From Bacteroides sp. CAG:770 (GTDB taxonomy: Bacteria; Bacteroidota; Bacteroidia; Bacteroidales; UBA932), in assembly GCA_000435075.1 (NCBI GenBank), contig FR890646.1, positions 766-64,765 of the forward strand: a DNA stretch of 64,000 nt. The letters run 5' to 3'. Made by a program: the position numbers and the translations under genes. This document shows, in pieces, positions 45,348 to 53,780 of the stretch (the stretch's first letter is position 1; each line of letters begins with the position of its first letter). A model generated the notes under the pieces. The model saw only the letters and a list, made by a program, of their open reading frames with translations. It had not been told where the DNA came from and made no database searches.

Positions 45348-46619
45348 ATGAAGAATAACGGAATCAGCACAAGGCTGATAATCATGAACTTCCTCCAGTA
45401 TGCCATCTGGGGAGCCTACCTTACTTCTATGGGAAGCTACCTCGTCAACATCGGCCTCGGAGCGAAAATCGGTATCTTTTACGCAATGCAGGGAATCGTT
45501 TCCATATTCATGCCTGCTATAATAGGAATCATCGCTGACAAATACATTCAGGCACAGAAAGTCCTCAGCATTTCACACGGACTCGCCGGCCTGTTTATGA
45601 TAGCTGCCGGATTCTACGGAATGACAGCAGGAAGCAACGTATCTTTCGGCATGTTGTTCACACTTTACAGTTTGAGTGTAGCATTCTACATGCCTACAAT
45701 CGCGCTTTCAAACTCTGTAGCATACTCAGGACTCGAGAAATTCGGCATGGATACAGTCAAGGCGTTCCCTCCAATCCGAGTATTCGGTACAGTCGGTTTC
45801 ATCTGCAGCATGCTCTTCGTCAATTTCATGAAAGCGGACGGCGTACAGTTCCAGCACTCATATAACCAGTTCTTCACCTCCGGTGTCCTCGGACTGATAC
45901 TCTGCCTCTATTCATTGACACTCCCTGCCTGCCCGGTTTCGAAGTCGAACGCAAGCACATCATTCGTCGATGTTTTCGGACTCAGAGCCTTCTCTCTATT
46001 CAAGAAGAAGGACATGGCCATCTTCTTTGTATTTTCAATGCTGCTGGGCGTATCGCTCCAGATTACCAATGGATTTGCCAATCCTTTCATCACCAGCTTC
46101 AAGGAGATTCCTGAATATGCCAACACCTGGGGAGCACAGAATGCAAATGCTCTCATATCACTTTCCCAGCTTTCCGAAACCCTCTGTATCCTTCTGATTC
46201 CTATTGCAATGAAATTCGGAATCAAGAGAGTAATGCTTCTGGCCATGTTCGCATGGGTCTTCAGATTCGGTCTGTTCGGTGCGGGCAACCCTGGTTCAGG
46301 CGTATGGATGTTCGTCCTCTCCTGCATCGTATATGGTGTCGCTTTCGACTTCTTCAACATATCAGGTTCACTCTATGTCAATTTGAAGACTGATGAAAAA
46401 ATCCGTTCCAGCGCACAGGGTCTCTTCATGCTCATGACCAATGGTATCGGAGCGACCATCGGAACACTCAGCGCACAGGCAATCGTAAACCACTTCGTTT
46501 ACAACTCCGCAAATCCTTCATGGAGTTCAGCGTGGTACATATTCGCAGGATACGCACTGGTGGTTGCCGTCCTCTTCATGTTCCTGTTCAAGGATCCTGG
46601 CAAAGAAAAGACTGCTTAG
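45348..46619 (+). CDS. NupG-type nucleoside MFS transporter
   Basis: A 423-residue major-facilitator protein with 12 hydrophobic segments, of the nucleoside:H+ symporter (NupG/XapB) group. The N-terminus RLIIMNFLQYAIWGAYLTSMGSYL is typical of this group, as are FMPAIIGIIADKYIQAQKVL and the late GLFMLMTNGIGATIGTLSAQAIV. It should import nucleosides. Transcribed alone, with its own promoter and terminator. Confidence 0.87.
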   Translation: MKNNGISTRLIIMNFLQYAIWGAYLTSMGSYLVNIGLGAKIGIFYAMQGIVSIFMPAIIGIIADKYIQAQKVLSISHGLAGLFMIAAGFYGMTAGSNVSFGMLFTLYSLSVAFYMPTIALSNSVAYSGLEKFGMDTVKAFPPIRVFGTVGFICSMLFVNFMKADGVQFQHSYNQFFTSGVLGLILCLYSLTLPACPVSKSNASTSFVDVFGLRAFSLFKKKDMAIFFVFSMLLGVSLQITNGFANPFITSFKEIPEYANTWGAQNANALISLSQLSETLCILLIPIAMKFGIKRVMLLAMFAWVFRFGLFGAGNPGSGVWMFVLSCIVYGVAFDFFNISGSLYVNLKTDEKIRSSAQGLFMLMTNGIGATIGTLSAQAIVNHFVYNSANPSWSSAWYIFAGYALVVAVLFMFLFKDPGKEKTA

Positions 46620-46647
46620 GATGTCTTACCACATATGACCTTTATGA

Positions 46648-46678
46648 AACTTGGGCTCTATACGAGTCCAAGTTTTTT
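46648..46678 (+). terminator. Terminator of nucleoside transporter gene
   Basis: An 11-bp stem with one G-T pair (46648-46658 with 46664-46674) followed by a T-run to 46678. It overlaps the 3' end of the M3 peptidase gene on the other strand. Confidence 0.8.
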
Positions 46679-48703
46679 CATTAATGCCTCCGGCTTCGGG
46701 TCATGGCCGCGGAAACTGCGATACAGTACGGCAGGATCTTCCGTATCACCTTTCGAGAGGATCTCCGCACGGAACGCACCAGCAGTAGCCCTGTCAAAAA
46801 TTCCGTTCTCCTCAAATGCAGCAAACGCGTCAGCCTCAAGCACTTCCGCCCATTTATAAGAGTAATAACCGGCCGAGTATCCGCCAGAGAAGATATGGTT
46901 GAACGATGTCGAGACAGAAGTTCCCTTAACATAAGGAAGGACACGATATGGCTCCAGAACATTCTCCTCATATTCCATGACAGTGCACTCCGGCATTGAC
47001 CTCAACGTGTGCCACGCCATGTCAAGTTCTCCGAAGTCAAGTTGTCTGACCTGATAATACCCTGACAGATAATTTTTTACCGCGATTATCCTTCGCACGA
47101 GTTCCTGCGGGATCACTTCTCCGGTCCTGTAATCCTTTGCAAATGAATTCAGGAACTCAGGCTCAAACGCCCAGTTCTCCATTATCTGGGACGGCAGTTC
47201 CACAAAATCTCTGGCGACATTGGTCCCACAAAGCGACGGATACCTTCCCTCTGCAAACATTCCATGCAATGAATGACCGAATTCATGCAGAAGTGTTACA
47301 AGTTCATCATGAGTGATAAGTGAAGGCGTCCCGGCAGACGGTTTGGTAAAATTAGTTACAATGCTGACAAGCGGCCTCTCCTCGACACCATTCCTGATGC
47401 TCTGACCGCGGAACTCAGTCATCCACGCGCCTCCCCTCTTGGATGCACGAGGGAAGAAGTCCGCATAGAACAGGGCAAGATGCCTCCCGTCACTATCCTT
47501 AACATCGAAAACTTTCACATCCTTATGATACACAGGGATATCGTTCCTTTCCTCAAATGAAATTCCATAGAGCCGGCCGGCCAGACCGAACACGGCGTCA
47601 ATGCAGTTCTCCAATCTGAAATATGGCTTAAGCTGCTCATCGTCAAGTTCATACTTTTCCGACTTATATTTCTCGGCCCAGAAACTGAAGTCCCATGGCA
47701 TAAGCCTGTCCGCAGGAAGTCCGAACTTGGAAGCAGTTTCCTCAAACCCGTGAGACTTCGCATAATCATACAGCACAGAGACTTCTTTTCGGGCAAAAGG
47801 AAGCGACGGAACCATCAGTTCTTCCAGAAATGACTGTACCGTATCCGTATTCTTGGCCATATTCTCCTCAAGCACATAGTCTGCCCAGGTCTCATAACCC
47901 AGCAGATTGGCCACGCGGAGGCGCAGTTCCGATATTCTGCGGACAATCTCCGAGTTGCTCTCGACAGCCCTGGTATTATAAGCCATATACATCTGTCTCC
48001 TCAACTCGGGATTGGCACAATATTGCATGAAAGGGCCATAACTTGGACGGTCCAGCGTATATGTCCAACCATCCTGTCCTCTATCCTCAGCAGTCTTCCT
48101 GCCGGCGTCTCTCACATACTCAGGCATTCCCGCAAGATTATCCGGATCAATGATATTCAGCTCATATGCATTGGTGGCATCAAGTACATTCTTACCGAAC
48201 CGCAGGGTCAGCAGGGACAATTCCTCCATATATTTGCTGTATTCCTCTTTCTCGGCACCTTTCAGGAACGCACCCTGTCTGGCGAAAGACTTGTACGTGT
48301 TTTCAAGAAGTCGTTTCTGATCCGGAGCCAAGTCCTGACCCGGATTGTCATAAACGGTTTTCACACGCATGAACAGCTCCTCATTGAGGGCTACGTACAT
48401 GGAGTAGTCATTCATCATCGGCGAAATCTTCTCGGCAATATCCTGAAGTTCATCATCGGAATCCGCCTCCAGTATATTGTAGAATATTTCTGATATCCGC
48501 GAGAGCCTCTTGCCGCTGAATTCCAATGCCTCTATAGTATTATGGAAGTCAGGTGCTTCCGGATTGGAGACAATATCGTCAATCTCTGCCTTCGCCTCAT
48601 TGATAGCAGTATCAAAGGCAGGAAGGTAGTGCCTGTTTTCAATTTTATCGAACTGAGGTGCTCCGTAAGGATACGGAGACTCCACAAGTAAAGGATTATT
48701 CAT
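46658..48703 (-). CDS. M3 family oligopeptidase (Dcp-like)
   Basis: A 681-residue zinc metallopeptidase of family M3 (oligopeptidase A/peptidyl-dipeptidase Dcp). The active site LLHEFGHSLHGM provides both histidines and the catalytic glutamate, and the third ligand is in the following ARDFVELPSQIMENW stretch. The late SYNHIF-type loop is SFNHIFSGGYSAGYYSYKWAEVLEADAF. No signal peptide, so it likely degrades peptides in the cytoplasm; Dcp and OpdA cannot be told apart by eye. A minus-7 match lies 29 bases upstream. Confidence 0.93.
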   Translation of the reverse strand: MNNPLLVESPYPYGAPQFDKIENRHYLPAFDTAINEAKAEIDDIVSNPEAPDFHNTIEALEFSGKRLSRISEIFYNILEADSDDELQDIAEKISPMMNDYSMYVALNEELFMRVKTVYDNPGQDLAPDQKRLLENTYKSFARQGAFLKGAEKEEYSKYMEELSLLTLRFGKNVLDATNAYELNIIDPDNLAGMPEYVRDAGRKTAEDRGQDGWTYTLDRPSYGPFMQYCANPELRRQMYMAYNTRAVESNSEIVRRISELRLRVANLLGYETWADYVLEENMAKNTDTVQSFLEELMVPSLPFARKEVSVLYDYAKSHGFEETASKFGLPADRLMPWDFSFWAEKYKSEKYELDDEQLKPYFRLENCIDAVFGLAGRLYGISFEERNDIPVYHKDVKVFDVKDSDGRHLALFYADFFPRASKRGGAWMTEFRGQSIRNGVEERPLVSIVTNFTKPSAGTPSLITHDELVTLLHEFGHSLHGMFAEGRYPSLCGTNVARDFVELPSQIMENWAFEPEFLNSFAKDYRTGEVIPQELVRRIIAVKNYLSGYYQVRQLDFGELDMAWHTLRSMPECTVMEYEENVLEPYRVLPYVKGTSVSTSFNHIFSGGYSAGYYSYKWAEVLEADAFAAFEENGIFDRATAGAFRAEILSKGDTEDPAVLYRSFRGHDPKPEALMKKLGLV

Positions 48704-48731
48704 GTCAATTCCAGTTTATCTAAAATGCATA

Positions 48732-48739
48732 CAAAGATA
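48732..48739 (-). promoter_or_regulatory. Minus-7 element for M3 peptidase
   Basis: TATCTTTG on the minus strand, with a T-run about 18 bases upstream, in the short gap after the zinc-ribbon gene. Confidence 0.5.
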
Positions 48740-48783
48740 GTCTAAGTAACGTAAAAAAATAACCTACCTCAGATTAAAGGTTA

Positions 48784-49179
48784 CTAAGTACCTGAAGAAT
48801 GCCAACCGATTTTATGGATATTGCAGACTCTGGTCTCAGTGCGCCTGAAAGATATATCGTAACACGTACATTGCTCATGAGTACGTGTACGTATTACTGA
48901 TGTGAGATAACCAGGCGTATAGCCCATCATATACAACTCTCCCCTGTCGATGGCCAGCACATTATTGGCCAACAGGTCTGACAGGATACGATAGTTCTTT
49001 TCCAATATCGTATGTGTCCTCAACTTCATGTTCCTGATTTCCTGATGCTCTCTGTTGTGATACTTGTTCCTGCAGGAATCACAACAGAACTTCTTGTTTG
49101 GCGGGCCGTAGAACACCACCCCGCATTCGAGACAGGTTTCAGTCTTGACAGCTTCACCTATGATACTGTATTTTCCCAT
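48784..49179 (-). CDS. Zinc-ribbon protein of unknown function
   Basis: A 131-residue protein (159 if the ATG at 49263 is used) with an N-terminal zinc ribbon: CLEC near residue 16 and CCDSC near 32, followed by a helix-rich basic stretch (RNKYHNREHQEIRNMKLR). The C-terminal part carries several more cysteines and a conserved-looking GELYMMGYTPGYLTS. I know of similar uncharacterised proteins only as a general type. The internal ATG is preferred because the preceding 28 residues look non-family-like and low in structure. It is divergent from the ssb-fimbrial run across a repeat-rich gap, so a DNA-binding role is plausible but unproven. Confidence 0.55.
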   Translation of the reverse strand: MGKYSIIGEAVKTETCLECGVVFYGPPNKKFCCDSCRNKYHNREHQEIRNMKLRTHTILEKNYRILSDLLANNVLAIDRGELYMMGYTPGYLTSVIRTRTHEQCTCYDISFRRTETRVCNIHKIGWHSSGT

Positions 49180-49263
49180 AACTTCATTTTCATTGATTTG
49201 CGCGCAAACGCAGGAATCGGTTCCGGAGGCTGAATATGGGAAATGTTTCTGTCTTTTAAGCAT

Positions 49264-49556
49264 GAAAGTGGCTCAAGAAGGCAAAACAATGCGATATTTT
49301 TATGTTTCTTAAACAAATCATCGCTTTTCTTAAATAACTCAATGACAGAACGCTCTTAGTCTGAAACGACAGATAGCCGGAAGAAAAAGTTTAAGAAAAA
49401 TCATTTTGGAGTTGCTTTTCGCGCAAAAAGTTTAAAAATCATAAAAACAACCGCGATGTTTTTTAAGTTTCCTTTTCCACGACATTTTTCCGCCTTTACT
49501 TTGCCGCTGTTCAAAACGAAGCGCGCAATCGCAAGAACGCTAAAACTAAATGAATT
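49264..49556. promoter_or_regulatory. Repeat-rich divergent control region
   Basis: Between the zinc-ribbon gene and ssb. Related A/T-rich sites occur in both orientations: GTTTCTTAAAC (49304-49314), TTTTCTTAAA (49325-49334), AGTTTAAGAAAAA (49388-49400), AAAGTTTAAAAATCAT (from 49428) and GTTTTTTAAGTTT (from 49459). A non-standard promoter element, TACTTTG, lies at 49498-49503 before ssb. I see no reading frame here. Confidence 0.4.
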
Positions 49557-49910
49557 ATGGAACAGATCAACAAAATCGAATTACGTGGAAATGTCGGAAA
49601 TGTCCGGCTAAGACACGTCGGAGACAATGATGTAGTCAACTTTTCCCTTGCCACCAACTATGTATTCAAGGGAAAAGATGGGAATCCCAATATAGAAACC
49701 ACTTGGCATAACATTACAGCCTGGAGCGGAAAGGGTATGCCGGATTTCAGCAAGATAACCAAGGGCTCATTCGTACAGGTGTCAGGCAGACTGAGGACTC
49801 AGGAGTTTGACGGAGCTGACGGAAACAAGAAAACCATATGGGAAGTCCTGGCAAACAGGCTTATCATCATTGACACTGACGAGCCGGCCCAGCCGACAAT
49901 GGGAAAATAA
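49557..49910 (+). CDS. ssb: Single-stranded DNA-binding protein, short
   Basis: A 117-residue OB-fold protein with the SSB core: INKIELRGNVGNVRLR at the start, NFSLATNYVFKG, WHNITAWSGKGM and GSFVQVSGRLRTQEFDG. It is much shorter than housekeeping SSB (about 150-180 residues) and lacks the acidic C-terminal tip that recruits repair proteins, ending instead in PTMGK. It starts a plus-strand run and is followed eight bases later by the OmpA/TPR lipoprotein, so it appears to be co-transcribed with pilus genes. It may be an accessory SSB. Confidence 0.88.
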   Translation: MEQINKIELRGNVGNVRLRHVGDNDVVNFSLATNYVFKGKDGNPNIETTWHNITAWSGKGMPDFSKITKGSFVQVSGRLRTQEFDGADGNKKTIWEVLANRLIIIDTDEPAQPTMGK

Positions 49911-49918
49911 TTTTTGAC

Positions 49919-51871
49919 ATGAAAAAACTGACCTTGTTTGTAACTCTGGCCATACTGACGGCAGGTTGCAGCATGCACCGGAAAATCAGCAGCCTTAGAG
50001 AGAGTTCCATATCTGCAGACATATCTTTGCCATCGGAACAGTTCATCCCTTCGATGAGCAAAGGGCTTGAACCTGAAAAAGATACAATCGAGCCAGAACA
50101 CCCGGTAGAAGTTCTCATAATGAATGCAGTGAAAGACGAGAATGGAGAGATGGTGGCTACTGATGTCATCAGGGCGGCCAAAGTTACAGCCAGGTTCAGG
50201 AATGTTGCCGAAAGACACGGAAAAGTCGATCTGAGATTTCAGGTGACTGTTCCGGAAAGTCTCCAGGACGGGAAGTGGCAGCTTAGGCTCTATCCGGACA
50301 TGTTCATCATGTCCGACAGCACCAGACTTGAACCTGTCATAATAACCGGAGCCATGTATAGAAAACGGCAACTGCGTGGTTATGAGCAGTATCAGAAGTT
50401 TCTGGACTCCATCATATCAGACAACGGACAGTTCCTGAACATGCATCTGCTGGAGGTATTCCTGAAAAGGAACATCCCTCAGATATACAGATTCAGGAAT
50501 GACTCTTCCCTTGTTTCCGACGAGGTATTTGCCTCTGTCTATGGAGTAACGGAACAGGCTGCAGTCGAGCATTATACGAACAGGTTTCTCTATAATCTCA
50601 ATGAACGCAGGAAGGCCAGGACGGGCAAGATGTACAGGAAATACATCAAGGCTCCCATTGTCAAGGAAGGAATCAGGCTAGACACTGTCATAGTATCTCC
50701 AGACGGAGATTTCATATATGACTATGTCCAGACCATCAATACCTGTCCGGGACTAAAGAAGGCCGACATAAAACTTTCCGGGACCATCTACGAAGCGGAA
50801 AATCCCATATTCCAGATACCACGCAGCAAACCTTTGACATTCTATATCAGCTCGTTAAGTTCATTTGCAGACAACAGCGAGAAGTATATGACCAAGGTGA
50901 TTTCCAGAAGGGCGGAAGCCAACACGGTCTGCTATGTTGATTTCGGGTCGGGACAAACTGACATTGACATGAATCTGGGCAATAACGGAAATGAGATCAG
51001 CAGAATCAAGAAGAATCTTGCAGACCTCGCCGGAGACCAGGTCTTCGACATTGACTCCATCATTGTAACCGCATCATGCTCCCCTGAAGGAACGGTTTCC
51101 TTCAATTCCAGGCTTTCCAAGATGAGGGCCGCTTCAATTTCTGATTACTTCCGCAGTTATCTGAAGCATTGTCAGGACTCCCTCAGGAATGAACGGGGAA
51201 TCATGATGAGCTTGGATTCAGACAGCCATACGGAAAAGATTATGAAGAGAGAGGGAAACGACGTGAAATTCATCTCCAGGAGCGCAGGAGAAAACTGGGC
51301 CATGCTTGATGCCCTTGTCAGAAAGGATTCCTTGCTGAACACCGCAGAGAAGGATGCTTATTTCACCATAAGGAAAGAGTCTGACGAAGACGGAAGGGAA
51401 AGGGCACTTTCAGAAAAGAGTTTTTACAGACATCTCAGGGAGAAAGTTTACCCGAAACTCAGAACAGTGCAGTTCGGTTTCTTCCTTCACAGAAAGGGAA
51501 TGATACTGGACACCGTGAAGACCACTGTCCTGGACACGGCTTATATGAGAGGAGTGCAGGCAATAATAGACAGGGACTACAAGACGGCCATATCCATCCT
51601 GAGACCTTATCAGGATTACAACTTGGCTGTGGCCTATTGCGCCATGGATTACAATGCCAGTGCGAAAGAGATTCTGGAGCGCCTGAAGAAAACAGACCGG
51701 GTCCTTTATATGTTGGCGATACTGAACAGCCGGTCAAGTGACTACAGAAAAGCAGCCGAACTATATGAAGAGGCTTGCAGCATGAATCCGTCTCTAGTAC
51801 ATAGAGGCAATCTGGATCCTGAGATATCAGAACTTATAAAGCGTTTCCACCTGAACGAGGAAACAGAATGA
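49919..51871 (+). CDS. OmpA-like/TPR lipoprotein of pilus locus
   Basis: A 650-residue lipoprotein with lipidation cysteine at residue 17 (ILTAGC). An N-terminal beta-rich domain (about 60-290) has WQLRLYPDMFIM and a KRQLRGYEQYQKFL segment. An OmpA-like segment follows (about 375-410, VTASCSPEGTVSFNSRLSKMRAASISDYF), which in OmpA-family proteins contacts peptidoglycan. The C-terminal 120 residues form TPR-like helices (YKTAISILRPYQDYNLAVAYCAMD, YRKAAELYEEACSMNPS). Its place ahead of fimbrillin and anchor genes suggests an assembly or anchoring role for the pilus. I cannot name the family. Confidence 0.65.
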   Translation: MKKLTLFVTLAILTAGCSMHRKISSLRESSISADISLPSEQFIPSMSKGLEPEKDTIEPEHPVEVLIMNAVKDENGEMVATDVIRAAKVTARFRNVAERHGKVDLRFQVTVPESLQDGKWQLRLYPDMFIMSDSTRLEPVIITGAMYRKRQLRGYEQYQKFLDSIISDNGQFLNMHLLEVFLKRNIPQIYRFRNDSSLVSDEVFASVYGVTEQAAVEHYTNRFLYNLNERRKARTGKMYRKYIKAPIVKEGIRLDTVIVSPDGDFIYDYVQTINTCPGLKKADIKLSGTIYEAENPIFQIPRSKPLTFYISSLSSFADNSEKYMTKVISRRAEANTVCYVDFGSGQTDIDMNLGNNGNEISRIKKNLADLAGDQVFDIDSIIVTASCSPEGTVSFNSRLSKMRAASISDYFRSYLKHCQDSLRNERGIMMSLDSDSHTEKIMKREGNDVKFISRSAGENWAMLDALVRKDSLLNTAEKDAYFTIRKESDEDGRERALSEKSFYRHLREKVYPKLRTVQFGFFLHRKGMILDTVKTTVLDTAYMRGVQAIIDRDYKTAISILRPYQDYNLAVAYCAMDYNASAKEILERLKKTDRVLYMLAILNSRSSDYRKAAELYEEACSMNPSLVHRGNLDPEISELIKRFHLNEETE

Positions 51872-51876
51872 AAACC

Positions 51877-51910
51877 GATTCGAGTTTCGCATATGCAAAA
51901 CCCGAGAAAT
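51877..51910 (+). repeat. 34-nt palindromic element, copy 2
   Basis: Starts five bases after the stop of the OmpA/TPR gene with GATTCGAGTTTCGCA and ends TGCAAAACCCGAGAAAT around a GCATATGC centre. It has the same length and orientation to the upstream gene as copy 1. Confidence 0.6.
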
Positions 51911-51946
51911 CAATCTAAAACAACCTTTTAAACATTTATAAAAATC

Positions 51947-52939
51947 ATGAAAACACCTAAAACAATTCTCATGGTTGCATCAGCAGCCATTCTCGCAGGA
52001 GCGGTTTCCTGCAACAAGACAGATTCTCCGGCTCAGACAGAAGGAACGCCGGCGGAATTGACTCTCAACATTTCAAATGGAGCATTCACGAAAGCCGCCA
52101 TCAATGACGCGAACGAAAACAAGGTCAACAATGTCCAGATTTTCGTTTTCAGAAAAGACGGAGAGCTTGACGCTTATGCAACATCAACACAGAAGAATGA
52201 CATCAAGGTAAGTTGTACGACCGGCCCAAAGGACGTTTATGCTCTGGTCAACGCGCCGGATGGCTCAAAGATTTCAAAGAAGTCTGAACTCGAGGCAACC
52301 ACATCCAAACTCTCAGACAACTCGCTCACCAATTTCGTCATGATCGGGAGCAAACCTATAGATATGACACCGTCCGTGAACGAGACAATAATGGTGAGCA
52401 GAATCGCAGCCAGACTGACCGTCAGCAAAATCACAGCAGCCTTCACCTCCCAGGCCTACAAGCAGATGGAGTTCAAGGTAAACAGGATTTATGTTGTCAA
52501 TGCAGCAGGAGACGTGAACTACAAGCTGGAGAAGAAAGCACCGACAACATGGTTCAACAAGATGGCCTACACCACATCAGATGTAGATGCTCTTCTGTAT
52601 GCAGACGCTACAGATACCAAGATTACAGAGGCAACTCCGTATGACACACCTACAAGTTTCTATACCTATCCGAACAGCACACAGACGGATTCACAGGCAG
52701 AAGAATTCAGCGCAAGATTCACCAGAGTCGTAGTAGAGACCACGCTTGGAGGAAAGACATACTATTATCCTGTCTCCATTGAAAACATCGAGTCCAACAA
52801 ATACTACAACATCAAGAACCTGACCATCACACGTCCAGGCTCACTTTCACCTGACACACCTGTTTCAAGCCTTGAATGTACAGTCAGCATCGAGGTAAAA
52901 GAATGGGGACAAGGTATGGAAAAAGACTTCACAATATAA
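51947..52939 (+). CDS. FimA/Mfa1-type fimbrillin
   Basis: A 330-residue major fimbrial subunit of a type V pilus. It has a lipoprotein signal with Cys22 (AGAVSC), then the Fim N-terminal domain (VNNVQIFVFRKDGELDAY, VYALVNAPDG, FVMIGS, ARLTVSKI). In this pilus type the secreted lipoprotein is cut by a trypsin-like protease before a beta strand; Lys49 in GAFTKAAIND lies where P. gingivalis FimA has its arginine. The C-terminus VSIEVKEWGQGMEKDFTI fits the terminal strand pattern (W-x-x-G then hydrophobic), which donates a strand to the next subunit. A beta-barrel-anchor gene follows after 18 bases. Confidence 0.85.
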   Translation: MKTPKTILMVASAAILAGAVSCNKTDSPAQTEGTPAELTLNISNGAFTKAAINDANENKVNNVQIFVFRKDGELDAYATSTQKNDIKVSCTTGPKDVYALVNAPDGSKISKKSELEATTSKLSDNSLTNFVMIGSKPIDMTPSVNETIMVSRIAARLTVSKITAAFTSQAYKQMEFKVNRIYVVNAAGDVNYKLEKKAPTTWFNKMAYTTSDVDALLYADATDTKITEATPYDTPTSFYTYPNSTQTDSQAEEFSARFTRVVVETTLGGKTYYYPVSIENIESNKYYNIKNLTITRPGSLSPDTPVSSLECTVSIEVKEWGQGMEKDFTI

Positions 52940-52957
52940 AATCTAACACTTGAAATC

Positions 52958-53764
52958 ATGACATTACGGACACTGCTCCTGACAGCCGCCACAGCATTGG
53001 CCTGTTCCTGCTCCATCAAGGAAACCAGGACAGACTGCCCATGCAGGCTGACGATTGATCTTTCGGATGCATCGGAAGAGAACGGCAATATAATCGTATC
53101 TGTCCGCGGCAATTCAGAATTATTGATGTGCGAGGAAGTGAAGGCATCAGACAGGATAAAACACTATGATGTCCCTAAGTCGCGGATAAAGATTTCTTGC
53201 CTGCAAGGTATCAGAGACTGCAAGAGCGATGGCCGTAATGTCTATATTCCACTTGGACGGGACATTGACAGGATTCACACCAGTATTGACAGTACGGATT
53301 GCCGGCACGAATCGGCATACAGTTTCGCACGATTCAAGAAAAACTGGGCGACCTTGGAAATAGAATGTCAGGCTGCCGATTCCAGAACATATCCTTATGA
53401 CATTTCAGTGGAAGGGAATGTGAACGGTTTTGACTTATTCTCGTTGACGCCATCGGAAGGCCCATTCAGGTCCTCCGCATATCCGGCAGGCAGACGGGCG
53501 GACAACCTGGACAAAGTCACATTCCAGATGAACCTTCCAAGACAATTACGGGAAGGAAAAGGACTGAAATTGAAACTGACAAAAAAGACAGACCATATTC
53601 CTGAAAAAGAATACGATCTGTCTGGAATTCTGACCGGTAAGAGATTCGATTGGTCCGCCGCAAATCTTGATGACATCAGCATAGCCCTCGACTATTCCGG
53701 CAATATATTATCTGTCAGCATCATTGACTGGCAGACGGGAATGGAATCCGAAATCGTCATTTAG
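52958..53764 (+). CDS. FimB/Mfa2-type fimbrial anchor
   Basis: A 268-residue predicted lipoprotein of the FimB/Mfa2 family, which roots the pilus in the outer membrane and limits its length. The signal peptide ends at Cys16 or Cys18 (ATALACSC). The mature start has the family's DCPCRLTIDL. The C-terminus LSVSIIDWQTGMESEIVI repeats the W-x-x-G pattern of the fimbrillin. No tip-protein genes (as in the five-gene mfa operon) follow. It ends 16 bases from the cysH stop on the other strand, without an obvious terminator. Confidence 0.82.
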   Translation: MTLRTLLLTAATALACSCSIKETRTDCPCRLTIDLSDASEENGNIIVSVRGNSELLMCEEVKASDRIKHYDVPKSRIKISCLQGIRDCKSDGRNVYIPLGRDIDRIHTSIDSTDCRHESAYSFARFKKNWATLEIECQAADSRTYPYDISVEGNVNGFDLFSLTPSEGPFRSSAYPAGRRADNLDKVTFQMNLPRQLREGKGLKLKLTKKTDHIPEKEYDLSGILTGKRFDWSAANLDDISIALDYSGNILSVSIIDWQTGMESEIVI

Positions 53765-53780
53765 AAGACATCAACTTCCA

